Positions 25,201 through 34,731 of a stretch of 64,000 nt of DNA are shown here, one piece after another. The translations under genes and the position numbers were made by a program. Source of the stretch: Ustulina deusta (lineage: Eukaryota; Ascomycota; Sordariomycetes; Xylariales; Xylariaceae); contig JAJNNX010000001.1 of assembly GCA_023159155.1 (NCBI GenBank), forward strand, positions 2,976,001 to 3,040,000, given 5' to 3'. Positions within the stretch are counted from its first letter, which is position 1. Every line of letters starts with the position of its first letter. The notes below the pieces were generated by a model. That model saw only the letters and a program-made list of their open reading frames with translations. It was not told where the DNA came from and searched no databases.

Positions 25201-26352
25201 CTAAACAAACACAGACGGCACATTCCGATGATCGCCACCAGTTTCGACTGAACCCTGATTCCACCCTGACCTCACGAGCTAACGTGGGGACCCCCTCCAA
25301 CCTTGACACCACGGCGGTCTCGCTGGACTTGGTTTCGGTAAGGATGGTCTTCCATAGCCCGTATCCCATTACCTCATTTCCAGCTGCTACCGCGTTGTTC
25401 GCCGTAAACCTAAACTGCGGTGGCTGTCAGGCTCGGTCTATCCATGACCGTTACTTGGTTACTGCTTGGTTTTGATCCCGGCCCCCAACGTCTAAGGTCA
25501 GCGTTCGTTGGTTCGTATCGAATACCCATATTGGACTAATTGGTTCAGAAGGTAAACAGCGCTGACGATGACCGTTACACTCAGTCTCACCAACTTCCCG
25601 GGCCACGTCTTCCGGCATCAGCAGTGAAGCGTACCTACCCCAGGATGGCTCTATACGTGCAGCCAAAAGACAGTTCTCAAACGTACTGTGGCCTATAGAT
25701 TTATGCGTCACCTCTATAACTCATGACCTTCCCTCTTTTCTAGAGAGGAGCACTAGATGGTGTCTGCACAGCCAACTATGAATGCATGCTACCTAGAAGC
25801 AAAGAGCCATAAGCCTTAATCAGCTCGATGGGATTGGAGATATGAAGCGAGTAATATGCCTATTAGAAAAATCAGAGAAGCCATTCTGGGAAGGGGGCCG
25901 ACAGTAGGCACTGCACGTAGTGAGATATTGTATGCTTATGTTCCGCATGATCTATGTTATAATATCCTGCCAATACGTATTATCAACAATAGCGGCCATA
26001 TGATCTTTCATTATACCGCGAGAGCAATACCTACATCGTGCGTTAACTATTATCATATAGAAAATATCGTTCTCCTCAGGGATTAGATACAAGGCAAATG
26101 AACCGACCCCCGTACAGGCTTGAAGCGGACAAGTCTAAATAGCACCATGACGTAAGCTTTGATGAGAGTCAGAATACCACACTTTTCTCCTATTTCTCTG
26201 CCTCACGATAACGATGGCAAACGGAGGCGAAATGCTCTACATGTGACGTTTGAGCCCCTATAAGCTCCGTTCCGTGTCTTGCTACATTGAAGCTATAGGG
26301 CTTACTAGAGCTTTTTCTGAAGCGAAGCCTCGACGTTTCGGCAACGGTTCTC
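19226..26352. other. 7-kb gene-free region
   Basis: No frame here has a recognisable domain, good composition or credible exon structure. The longest (22271-22729, plus, 152 codons) looks random. The region contains A-, T- and TAGGTA-type low-complexity patches, and many short frames on both strands broken by stops. I saw no transposase, reverse transcriptase, tRNA or rRNA signature. It may hold decayed mobile DNA beyond recognition by eye, or a long regulatory or non-coding transcript region. Confidence 0.5.
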
Positions 26353-27849
26353 TCATAGAAGCCTGGCGCAAAGTTCACCCCTCGTCAGCGTAGCCTGGTC
26401 CTTTACTAACATGACGAGTTTCTCGTGTGTCGGTAAACGAAGCCCCTTGCCGAGGAGTCTTGCCGTATCTACTAGCCAACCATTGAAGTCATCGATCTCG
26501 GTCGACTTGCCTGCCTGCACATCCTGAAGCATTGAGCTCGTGTTGGCGCCGACTTTTGCGCCGACATTAAGGACCATAGCCCGAAGCTGATCAAAGGAAA
26601 ACCGCTCCAGGAGCTGTTCACGGCTAACTCTCAGAGACTCAGCAGTTGAGTTCCCTGAAATTGCCCCGTTGTTTACTGACTCGGAGAGCAGGATCTCGTC
26701 ACTTTTCGAGTCCGAAATCAGCGCGCCGAGGATCTCGCTAGCCTCGCTCAACAGTCTGTCGATAACGGCCGGCAGTGCATCATCCCTGGCCACGAAGAGC
26801 TCGCCGTTCTTGCACCGCAGGACGGCCGTCAATGGGTTGATGACGGCGTTGACGACTAGCTTTTCGAGCTGTGCGACCCAGAGCTCCCTTCTCGACACTT
26901 TCCGCGCATCCAAGTCCGGCGCTTCCGCGATCCGTCGCATCAGATACCCCATCTGCTCCTCGCCCACGCCGTCTACACCGCTCGCCATCACGGGCCCAAC
27001 CAACGCGTTCGCCGGGGCGGCATGAATACTCTTGAATGGGCCCTGAGACGTGACACCATGTGTCGTCACGCAGGCGATCCAACTTGGACTCGTCCTATCT
27101 GGAAACCTCGCCCGCACATACGCGTCCCCGACGGGCGGCCAGAGTTTGCACATTCCATTCTGCGCAAACGCGACCGTGGAGCCGCCGCCGAGGTATCTGC
27201 GAACTCTGTCGACCTGCGGCATCGCATCCGATGCCTTCGTCGCGACGATGAGGTTACGGATGGTGCGTCCAGCAGCCACCTCAGCTACGGGACCCCGGCA
27301 CGGCGCCACATCCGTCCACCACTCGATATCGAAGGCGGCGCTCCTGTGCGCCTGGCCATAGCGCGTGAGCTCGATGCCGGGATCTACGACCCAGCGCTCG
27401 AGGAGTTCCTTGCGGTGCACGACTAGGGTGATGGGCGGGCCATTGACGAGCTTAGATAGACACATAGCATACAAGCGGCCGATATTACCGACACCTAGGA
27501 TATAGATTCTATGGCGCTCGTCGCCATCACTACGGCTATCGGTTCCCGTCTGCAAGCACTGGGTGGACTTGGATCCCGCTTCGCTTCCTGTCGGTAGGTT
27601 CTTTGGCGTCCAGGCGTACAGCTTCGGCGGTTTAGTGTCGTCCTCTATGATCCGTCGTAGCCATTCCGTGGGAATCTCACGCGGAGCCCTAGCGTTCCCC
27701 ATCCGAGTCGAGGAATGCAGAAGCCGTGTGGGAATAATACCACGCATCCCCGTAAACTGATGCCCGAGTGTTGAAGCGAGTGTCGTTGACAGGCTGACGA
27801 CGCGCATGATTTCGCCTATTGCGTCGACATCTGATTCACACCATGTCAA
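26353..27849 (-). CDS. ketopantoate reductase family protein (ApbA/PanE) (498 aa)
   Basis: Single exon. The Rossmann nucleotide-binding start is RIYILGVGNIGRLYAMCLS, with Gly119, Gly121 and Gly124 in the GxGxxG pattern. Family landmarks follow: ITLVVHRKELLERW, NLIVATKASDA, GGGSTVAFAQNG, WIACVTTHGVTSQGPF, and the C-terminal helical domain with QLEKLVVNAVINPLTAVL, which carries the conserved Lys and Asn. The canonical reaction is NADPH reduction of ketopantoate to pantoate in pantothenate and CoA synthesis. Several fungal paralogues exist, so the substrate is inferred. The first 115 residues are an extra, Arg/Ser-rich segment that could be a mitochondrial presequence; translation may start at Met15 or Met35. 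It is longer than bacterial PanE (about 300 aa), mainly through this N-terminus and an insert near residue 390. Confidence 0.88.
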   Translation of the reverse strand: MTWCESDVDAIGEIMRVVSLSTTLASTLGHQFTGMRGIIPTRLLHSSTRMGNARAPREIPTEWLRRIIEDDTKPPKLYAWTPKNLPTGSEAGSKSTQCLQTGTDSRSDGDERHRIYILGVGNIGRLYAMCLSKLVNGPPITLVVHRKELLERWVVDPGIELTRYGQAHRSAAFDIEWWTDVAPCRGPVAEVAAGRTIRNLIVATKASDAMPQVDRVRRYLGGGSTVAFAQNGMCKLWPPVGDAYVRARFPDRTSPSWIACVTTHGVTSQGPFKSIHAAPANALVGPVMASGVDGVGEEQMGYLMRRIAEAPDLDARKVSRRELWVAQLEKLVVNAVINPLTAVLRCKNGELFVARDDALPAVIDRLLSEASEILGALISDSKSDEILLSESVNNGAISGNSTAESLRVSREQLLERFSFDQLRAMVLNVGAKVGANTSSMLQDVQAGKSTEIDDFNGWLVDTARLLGKGLRLPTHEKLVMLVKDQATLTRGELCARLL

Positions 27850-29102
27850 CGTTCAAGCGTAGGGCTCGTATCTGGCCGGAAGTACCACGCAAGACAACTC
27901 GCTCTCTCTGCGGTGCTATTCGTCCACCGCTTCCTATGCTATTGGTATGAGTTGTAGTAGACAGAGACTGGGAGGCGCAAACGGCCAGCGCTGCCCGATC
28001 CAGCGGCAAAACTTCGGGCATATTCCTTAGTAGTAGGTGCCAAACGCCATGTATAGAGATAGAAACACCCGTCATCCCCGGAATATTAGACGATGGGAGG
28101 AAAACTACATTAGTTAATGGAGGAAGATGAAATATGACTCTCTCACGAGGCTTGTAGGGACTTGGCTGACAAGAACGTTCGAAAGATGCCGATTTCATCT
28201 TTTCGTTTTCTTTTTTTCTTATTATTCGTCTTCTTTTCTTTCTAAATATCTACGTAGAATTTGCCTATTTTCGGTAGAGTTGATATCCAAGACTGAAGAA
28301 TTATAGCAGGTCTATGACTATGTGAATCAAAGGCTATCCGCCATCCACCCTATAACCCACGCTCTAAGCGTGTAAGTCTATAGACTACTCCTAAAATAAA
28401 CGAAATCCATTGTCGTGTAAAAGGGGCCTTCAGATCATAGGCATAACTAACATAGTGCCTGCTCTACCTCTCAGACATCCATCCTCCCGCCCTCACAGGG
28501 AAACCGAGAGATCGGCATCGCATCCTCATGGTCCATCCCACTCACCCCTTCAACAGAAATAAACAGATAACAAGACGAAAGCCTCGGGAACAAAGGTTTC
28601 CGCTGCAAGAACAATCTATTGCGTATTCCCCGTCATCCAGAATAGGTCAATGAGGGTGCTATCAACCCCTTTACCCGCGTGCCATGGCCCCTCCATCTAT
28701 CCCATCTATTCTGCCGGCGAAATGAATAACAAAAGGGAAAGGAGAGAAAAGTGTCCGACCGCAAATCGCCGATAGATTGCTCTTACAAATACCTGACATG
28801 GCAAATTCCAAAGGAATAGAGAGGGACACGGGGGTTTATATTGCCGTCGATATGGCCGGGCGGTCTAGCCGTGGGATGATGGACGTTGGTACAAAAGATT
28901 GTACTCGTCTCGCTCGAACACACACACTCACTCACTCACTCACTCGCTTTGCTCGCTCCGTCCACGACCCTGTATTTGTGAACAGACAGACAGACAGACA
29001 GAATAAACCGAAGCGATCGACCTCGGAATCCGGTCAGACTAGTCTACACGCGCAGCGAGAAGCCGCGAACCCGAAGAAACCAGTTCCCTCTCTCCTTCCA
29101 GC
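27850..29102. other. intergenic with microsatellites, upstream of LPMO-like gene
   Basis: Shared 5' side of the divergent reductase (minus) and LPMO-like (plus) genes. Short tandem repeats lie near the plus-strand leader: ACTC/CACT units at about 28921-28946 and CAGA units at 28983-29002. A frame of 120 codons on the minus strand (27836-28198) overlaps the reductase start and is not protein-like. The last 60 bases before 29103 are a plausible leader. Confidence 0.55.
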
Positions 29103-29773
29103 ATGCTCTCGGCGGTCCTCCCGCTCGCGGCCCTCGCGGCCCTCGCGCACGGACACGGGTACATCTCGGAGCCAGCGATGCGTATGCCGGGCGACGCGAC
29201 GGCGGCGGCGTGCGGGACGTCGGTGGTGGCGGACATCGTGAGGGACAAGACGTCGCACGTCGAGGGGCTGCCGGAGCTCGCGGCCAAGGACAGCGGGTAC
29301 GACGGAGCGCAGTGCAACCTCTGGCTGTGCCGCGGCGTGCAGTTCGGCGACAACGCCGCCAACGTGCAGACGTACGCTCCGGGCCAGACGGTCGCCATCA
29401 AGATCGCCCTAACCATCCCGCATGTCGGCAGCGCCAACGTCTCCGTCGTCGACACCAAGACCAACGCCATCCTCGGCCAGCCCCTGCTCGCCTGGCCCGC
29501 CGGGTATGCCGACGAGAGACAGTTCTACGGCAAGACGTTGCCTGCTAACCAGACCGACTTCAATGTCACGATCCCGACGACGCTCGGCGGCAAGTGTGCT
29601 ACGGCCGGTGACTGCGTAAGTCGTTTCTGTTTTCAAGCTAGTTGACCACCATGTAAGGGGGCTCTGATGTACTGACAGGAATTGCGCGTTAGGTGATCCA
29701 ATGGTGGTGGTATGGTACCGGGGCGAGACAAACCTACGAGTCTTGCATCGACTTCACCGTAGCCGAGGCTTAG
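29103..29773 (+). CDS. secreted LPMO-like / chitin-binding type-4 domain protein (197 aa)
   Basis: Exons 29103-29615 and 29693-29773; the 77-nt intron (GTAAGT donor) splits GDC from VIQWWWYGTGARQTYESC. A signal peptide (MLSAVLPLAALAALA) precedes HGHGYISEPAMRMPG. Cleavage after Ala15 would leave an N-terminal histidine, as required for the copper-binding histidine brace of lytic polysaccharide monooxygenases. A second candidate copper ligand is the His in LTIPHVGSANVSVV. The family layout (CGTSVVAD, QCNLWLCRG, paired cysteines, QWWW then YESCIDFTV) fits the fungal single-domain group related to PF03067. The expected role is oxidative attack on chitin or another polysaccharide outside the cell, but activity cannot be claimed from sequence. 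The gene is clearly more GC-rich than its flanks. Confidence 0.85.
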
Positions 29774-30148
29774 ATGGTGTGGGCAATCGAGAGTTGGAAA
29801 TTTACATGTGTTTTGCGATGTAGCCTTTGTGTGTAGTCTGAGTCGCTATGACGAAAGATGAACAAGGACTTCTCTCCGAGTTACCCACACTTTTCCCACG
29901 TAGACATACTTTAAAGAAATACTGCTCAACATTGGTGGAAAGCGACGACAAAATCAACTATACAACTGTAAATATTCCTGAGCGTGATAGATCATTTCCT
30001 TTGACACACCCAATTCCCCTGCCCAGAATCCACGTAATCTAACACTACATATTGTTCGAAATATATGTAGTGTCATCGATATTTTTCAATATTTACCCAG
30101 TACTAGCTTTCTTCATTATACAATATCCTTACCAGGCCTCAGCATCAT
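29774..30148. other. intergenic between convergent genes
   Basis: About 375 bp, AT-rich, holding the 3' ends of the LPMO-like gene and the Mpv17-family gene. Nothing else recognised. Confidence 0.6.
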
Positions 30149-31138
30149 TTAGTAAGGCGGGTTAGGTCCGATAGGAGGGTAGTCTTCCGGTCGCTGGGGA
30201 GGAGGGGGAGGGCCCATGGAAGCTGGGCGGCCGTCACCGAAGTGCTTCTTGCGTAGGGCAGCAAGCCTCTTCCTCTTTGTAATGGTATTGATATATGTAC
30301 CAATAATGAAAGCGACCAAGTTGAAGAAAGGCATCCAGGCGAACTCGGGCAAAAACTGTTGAGCAAAGGCAAGGCAAATAGGCGACGTGATCCAAGAGAC
30401 CTTCATCACTTTCATGAAGCCCACACGAACGGTGGCGCGGACTTGATGGTATGTTCGAGCTCCAGCGATGAGGGCCATGGCCACGAGATACACCGAGTTC
30501 TGGATCGGCGCAATCTGCCGAGTAATTCGGGTTAGTGGGCGAACCCTGAACTTGAGGGAGAGGGAGAGAGCTGAGTCCTTACCACCAAGTTACTGACGAG
30601 AATCTGTAAGATCTTGGACCTCAGACTTGTGCGACCTTTGAAGGCCTTCTGTAGTAACCAGATCAAGAAGTGGCCCAGGGGTGCGCTGACGAGCGCACCA
30701 TATGCGGCCATCTTGGGCACCCGCGCGGTGAAGTAGTTGCCATGCTTGTTACGATCTTTGGCAAGCCACGAGGCGAGGAACTCTTGAAGACCGGCGAGAG
30801 TACCAGACGTGAGCATCTTTGTGCGCAACGGGTTCTTCTCGAGCTCATTGATGTATGCCTGTATTGTCCCAAGTCAGCTCGACACTCCCCACCGCGACCA
30901 AGCGCGAAAGTAGGGAGGGTTCGGGATAACGTACCATCAAGTAGCCCTTGGTACCGGCATTCTTCTTTCCACCCGTGAGGGCGGTGCCAATCGCCTCGGC
31001 GAAAGGGTGCTTCCCACTGGTCCCGGGTAGAGGACCATCGCGAGGAGCGCCGGCAACAGCGGCAGCAGCAGCAGAAGCGCCGCCACCGACCGACTCGGTC
31101 ACCTTTTGGACGGTGTCCCGCTCGATCTTGAGCGACAT
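30149..31138 (-). CDS. Mpv17/PMP22 family membrane protein (281 aa)
   Basis: Exons (minus) 31138-30935, 30858-30583 and 30514-30149; all joins keep frame with standard donors. The N-terminal 65 residues are Gly/Ala-rich and disordered. The family domain begins at AYINELEKNPLRTKMLTSGTL and includes the signature PLGHFLIWLLQKAF, NLVIAPIQNSVYLVAMALI and WITSPICLAFAQQFLPEFAWMPF-type segments, predicting four membrane helices. The C-terminus is basic (KRKRLAALRKK) then Pro-rich (PPPPPQRPEDYPP). Family members sit in peroxisomal or inner mitochondrial membranes and act as channels or channel-like proteins. The Pro-rich tail and long N-terminus are common in filamentous-fungal PXMP2-like forms, so a peroxisomal site is the better guess (inference). 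Confidence 0.88.
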
Positions 31139-32936
31139 GGTCGCGAACAATAATCGATCAAGTAACCAATCGCACGGGAATCCGCAATGAAAGCTACGCA
31201 GGACGAAGATCAGCGAGGTTCGCGCGGAGTCAGCTTGTCAATTCGGATGTGTTCGGTCGTGGAGAGGCTGCTGTGTGGACCAATGGGTTTGTTTACACGG
31301 GCGTGGGAAGCCTCGGCAAAGATTGTTTTTGGTCGTGGCAACGAGCCAGGCGCTCGCAGGGACCCGAGGGAGTTAATTTCCAGAGGGGCCTTACGATCGC
31401 GATACAAGAGGCGTCGCCGTCAAATGTGGCGATGTTCGAGGATCATCGGGCGCGTCGTCGTCGTCGGCGTTGTCGTCGTTGGGAGGAATTGGGCCGGTGG
31501 TGGATAGAAGGGGGAGGCTGGTCGGTTGGCTGGCTGGCTGGACGAGAGGTTGGATGAGAGCTGGGGGTCGCTACACGGCCTGCTAACACCCTCCAGGTCC
31601 AGCTATCCCTCGTTGTCGCGCGCGACGTGCATTGTGGGTCCGTGTAATGTTTAGGGGCCAATCTGTTGCTGCATAACAACAACTAGGGCGCCAGAGCTAG
31701 CCAAAGCTGTCAGCTTCCCACCCTTTTTCTCTCCAGGTACCGTACCCCAGTTTCAGATTGTCGGATTTTATTGGCTGGTGTTGGGATACCTCCCACTGTC
31801 CAGTCGATAGTACCTACCTAACCCTTACCTATTACGCACCCAAGTCAGCCTTTGATTGGTGCCTGTGATTATATCCTAAATGTTCCTACCAGCCCACCTA
31901 TATTGCATGTGCCGGGTAGCTACCTAGATTCAAGTGCTCACTTTACAAGTACCTACCTAACCTCACTCCTTTACAGCTTCAATTTTCTAAAAATTTATAA
32001 GTCACTCTTATTCTGCTCAAGCATAAAATAACTTAATGAGAATTTTTCTTTTATCTTAAAAGTTTGTAGTAACTTTTATTCGGCCTTAATTGCCAGAGAA
32101 AAGATCTCTAGAGCTAGCTGACCTATTGTCAACCCGCCCTACCTAATTTGGGTTAGATCTGGCGCATGTAGGAATTTTTGATAACACATGTAGGCAGAAT
32201 GTTCCTCGACGCCGCAACATATTCGATGGTGATAGAATAAAAGGTGTCTGATAAAATAGACCCTATTTCATGTTCTCTCTTTTTTTTCGAACAGGGAATC
32301 TCTGGATCAAGCGGCAGACAGTGTTGAGACCACAGTCCCTATGGCAATTTGTGCACTAGTTTATTCACGCTTAAAGTACCTAGGTAGGTACTGCCTAGCT
32401 TCAACTCACAGTAAGTACTAGGTATACAGTATCCTACAGTGATGTGATATTAGGTACTGCATTAGGTAAGTAGTAGGTAGCTGATTTGGTTGCTCTGGCT
32501 TCAAACTTGCTTTCTAAACAATGGCAAGAACAGCCTGTACCGACATATTTGTTCAAGTCGTTCTATTAATGCTTAGGTACCTCTACCTTAGGTAATGTAT
32601 TCTTCGTCTAAACCCGAGGCTGCAGAGGCAACTGACCGCAACCTTGGCGTTTACCCGTGCCTCCATTCAACTTGCACACGCAGTCATGAGCTATCTACCT
32701 AGTTGATGGTCCCTCATCGCATTCCCTCAATATGAATATTTGATAATCGCAGTAACACTTATTTCCCACGCGTTACAAATTTCTTCCCCTAGGCCCATCA
32801 TGCAAGCCTGATTTTCACTTCGGGAGCTCTGTTGCTCTCGGTCGTCAAAGTAGAGGCATTACAACAAAAGGCTCATATAAAAGGAAAAGCTTCACGAGAC
32901 CCTGACCTCGAAATCGCTTGAATCAAGACCACGGCA
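31139..32936. other. divergent intergenic region with TAGGTA/TACCTA clusters
   Basis: About 1.8 kb between the Mpv17-family gene and the hypothetical gene at 32937. It has a GGCT microsatellite (about 31525-31540), an AT-rich core near 31980-32090, and dense TACCTA/TAGGTA/GGTACC words at 31810-31960 and 32370-32600. A TATA-like CATATAAAAGG at 32873-32883 precedes the next gene. No protein-like frame was found. Confidence 0.55.
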
Positions 32937-34731
32937 ATGCACATTGCCCACCTAGCTATGGATCCGCAACATCCTCCGTCGTCCGCCGCCGCGGGCACTC
33001 CACCGTCCGTGCCGGTTTCGATCTATTCAACCTACAGACCGCAGACCTTCCAGCCAACATGCACACATCTCACCATGACACGCGTGTATGACATATCCTT
33101 CAACTGTTCTCTGTGTCGTCAGCCTGGCCAGTAGGGATGGCTTTACAGATGCACGCAAGACCGGGAACACTTGATCGTAGACGCTCTTGAGAAGAATCAA
33201 GCGGTACGCTTAATTCTTGACCCTGCAGTTAGAATGAGCTGACATGAAACTCCCAACCCTTAGGTGAGCTTTGACTTTCTGGGTGCTGTATTTAGCAGTG
33301 AGATTAGACCAGGTCCTCGAAGTCCGGAGAAAAGAGCGAATAAGCTCAGTTTCTTTGAAGAAATCACCGCTGAACAGATGAAGACGTATTCACCCTCCCA
33401 AGTTGCAACCATACTACAGCAGAGAGACAAGGTAAGCAGATCCTTAGATGCGTCACGGAATCCGAGCTAACTGGAGCAGTTGTTGGATGTTGTGTCACAG
33501 CAGCACGAAGCTTCCGGCAAAGCACAGCACCTATACTACCCATCCGGAAGCTATCGTAGAAACTCATTGAAGCCTCCCCCCGGTTTCAGCTATTCAGCAC
33601 CAACGGATATGAAGCCTTGGGTTCCTCGTGATGACGAAGAATGCCAGGCCAAATACTGCCATCATTGTCGTCCTTCTTGTGAGCTGCGTTCGTACCTCAG
33701 CTTGGATGGAATTATCAACGGCGAAATTCCTCCAACTGCTGCTACAGGCTTTGGGTTCCACCGAATTAGAACTAGACCGGTTGTCAATGCTAGCGTCAGT
33801 AAGCTATCCCTGGAGTCATTTTCTTCCTGTAATGGTCGCTTGCGGAGGCAAAACTTTCATGTTAGGGCGACAAGCGTGTCTCGGGAGCATGCAGAACTCC
33901 TTAACCCACACCTATTTCACCTGAAAGAGCAATTACTGACTCCAGCGAACTATAGTGAGAGAGATCGGACTGCGACCGGTTCCATGGGTACACGGCACTT
34001 ATATACTTAACCTTGAAGCAGATTACTAACTGTGTATAGCCCCGAGCCGAATCCCATATATATCCGTCATCGCCATCTTCACAGTCAACGTGGAGTTTGT
34101 CTGATATCATCGAGGACCAGATCCTCGAGTCAGATTACGTAGATACGGAACCCTACCTTGAATCGGGAGAGGGTTCTACCATTGACAGCGCTATCTCAAC
34201 ACCGTCACAAGTCAACGTTTTTGAACAACCCCGACCGGCCTTCACTCCTCCCTCTACCCCGGTAAGCTGGACAGGCATAGTTCGGCAAGACAACGGTTCG
34301 ATGAATTTTGAACATTGTCCCTTCGTATGTGATGGTAGAAGGTGAGTTATGTTTTAACCCCTGTAGACGTAAATTACTAAATCATCCCTAGTCCTGAATC
34401 TCTGAAGACTAACTCTCACGTCCGTCACCAAGTCATCCGGTCTATCGCTAGCCTCATGGACCAGAACTTGGACGAAGATGAGATCGAAGAATTTCAGTCC
34501 ATCTGCTCATTCAAGCCAGCCAATCAGTCTATACTCCTCGGAGCTAGTCTGGCTTCGATAGCACCCCGAATGTCGGGCGAGGACAGCGGCCAGGGAGGTA
34601 TCACGCCAATGAGGATAGAAGAGCTAGAGGATGGCCGCTTCCACCACGACCCTCTGGACGTCGGAGACGGCATTGCGGTATTGGAGGAGAGTATTGAGCT
34701 AGAGGTCCCGGACGTCATTACTAAAATGTAG
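32937..34731 (+). CDS. conserved-looking fungal hypothetical protein interrupted by one in-frame TAG (475 codons)
   Basis: Exons 32937-33203, 33264-33431, 33480-33798, 33956-33987 (a 32-nt micro-exon), 34040-34341 and 34392-34731; all phases fit, and the micro-exon supplies REIGLRPVPW. Recognisable fungal-protein blocks are STYRPQTFQPTCTHLTMT, FNCSLCRQPGQ, GWLYRCTQDRE, LSFFEEITAEQMKTYSPSQ, CQAKYCHHCRPSC, and GEIPPTAATGFGFHRIRTRP. Cys pairs in the first and third exons could bind zinc. The only defect is TAG at 33132-33134, inside the PGQ*GWLYRC block; sequence after it stays in frame to the splice site and through every later exon to TAG at the end. No function is known to me. It may be a recent pseudogene, or be expressed through editing or readthrough. 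Confidence 0.65.

Noticed and set aside
27836..28198. 120-codon minus-strand frame upstream of the ketopantoate reductase-like gene
   Set aside because: It overlaps the reductase start in another frame and lacks protein-like features.
32937..34731. TAG reassigned to an amino acid in this genome
   Set aside because: RAD26, the LPMO-like, GDSL, DUF3716-like, Zn2Cys6 and HVA1-like genes all appear to end naturally at TAG.
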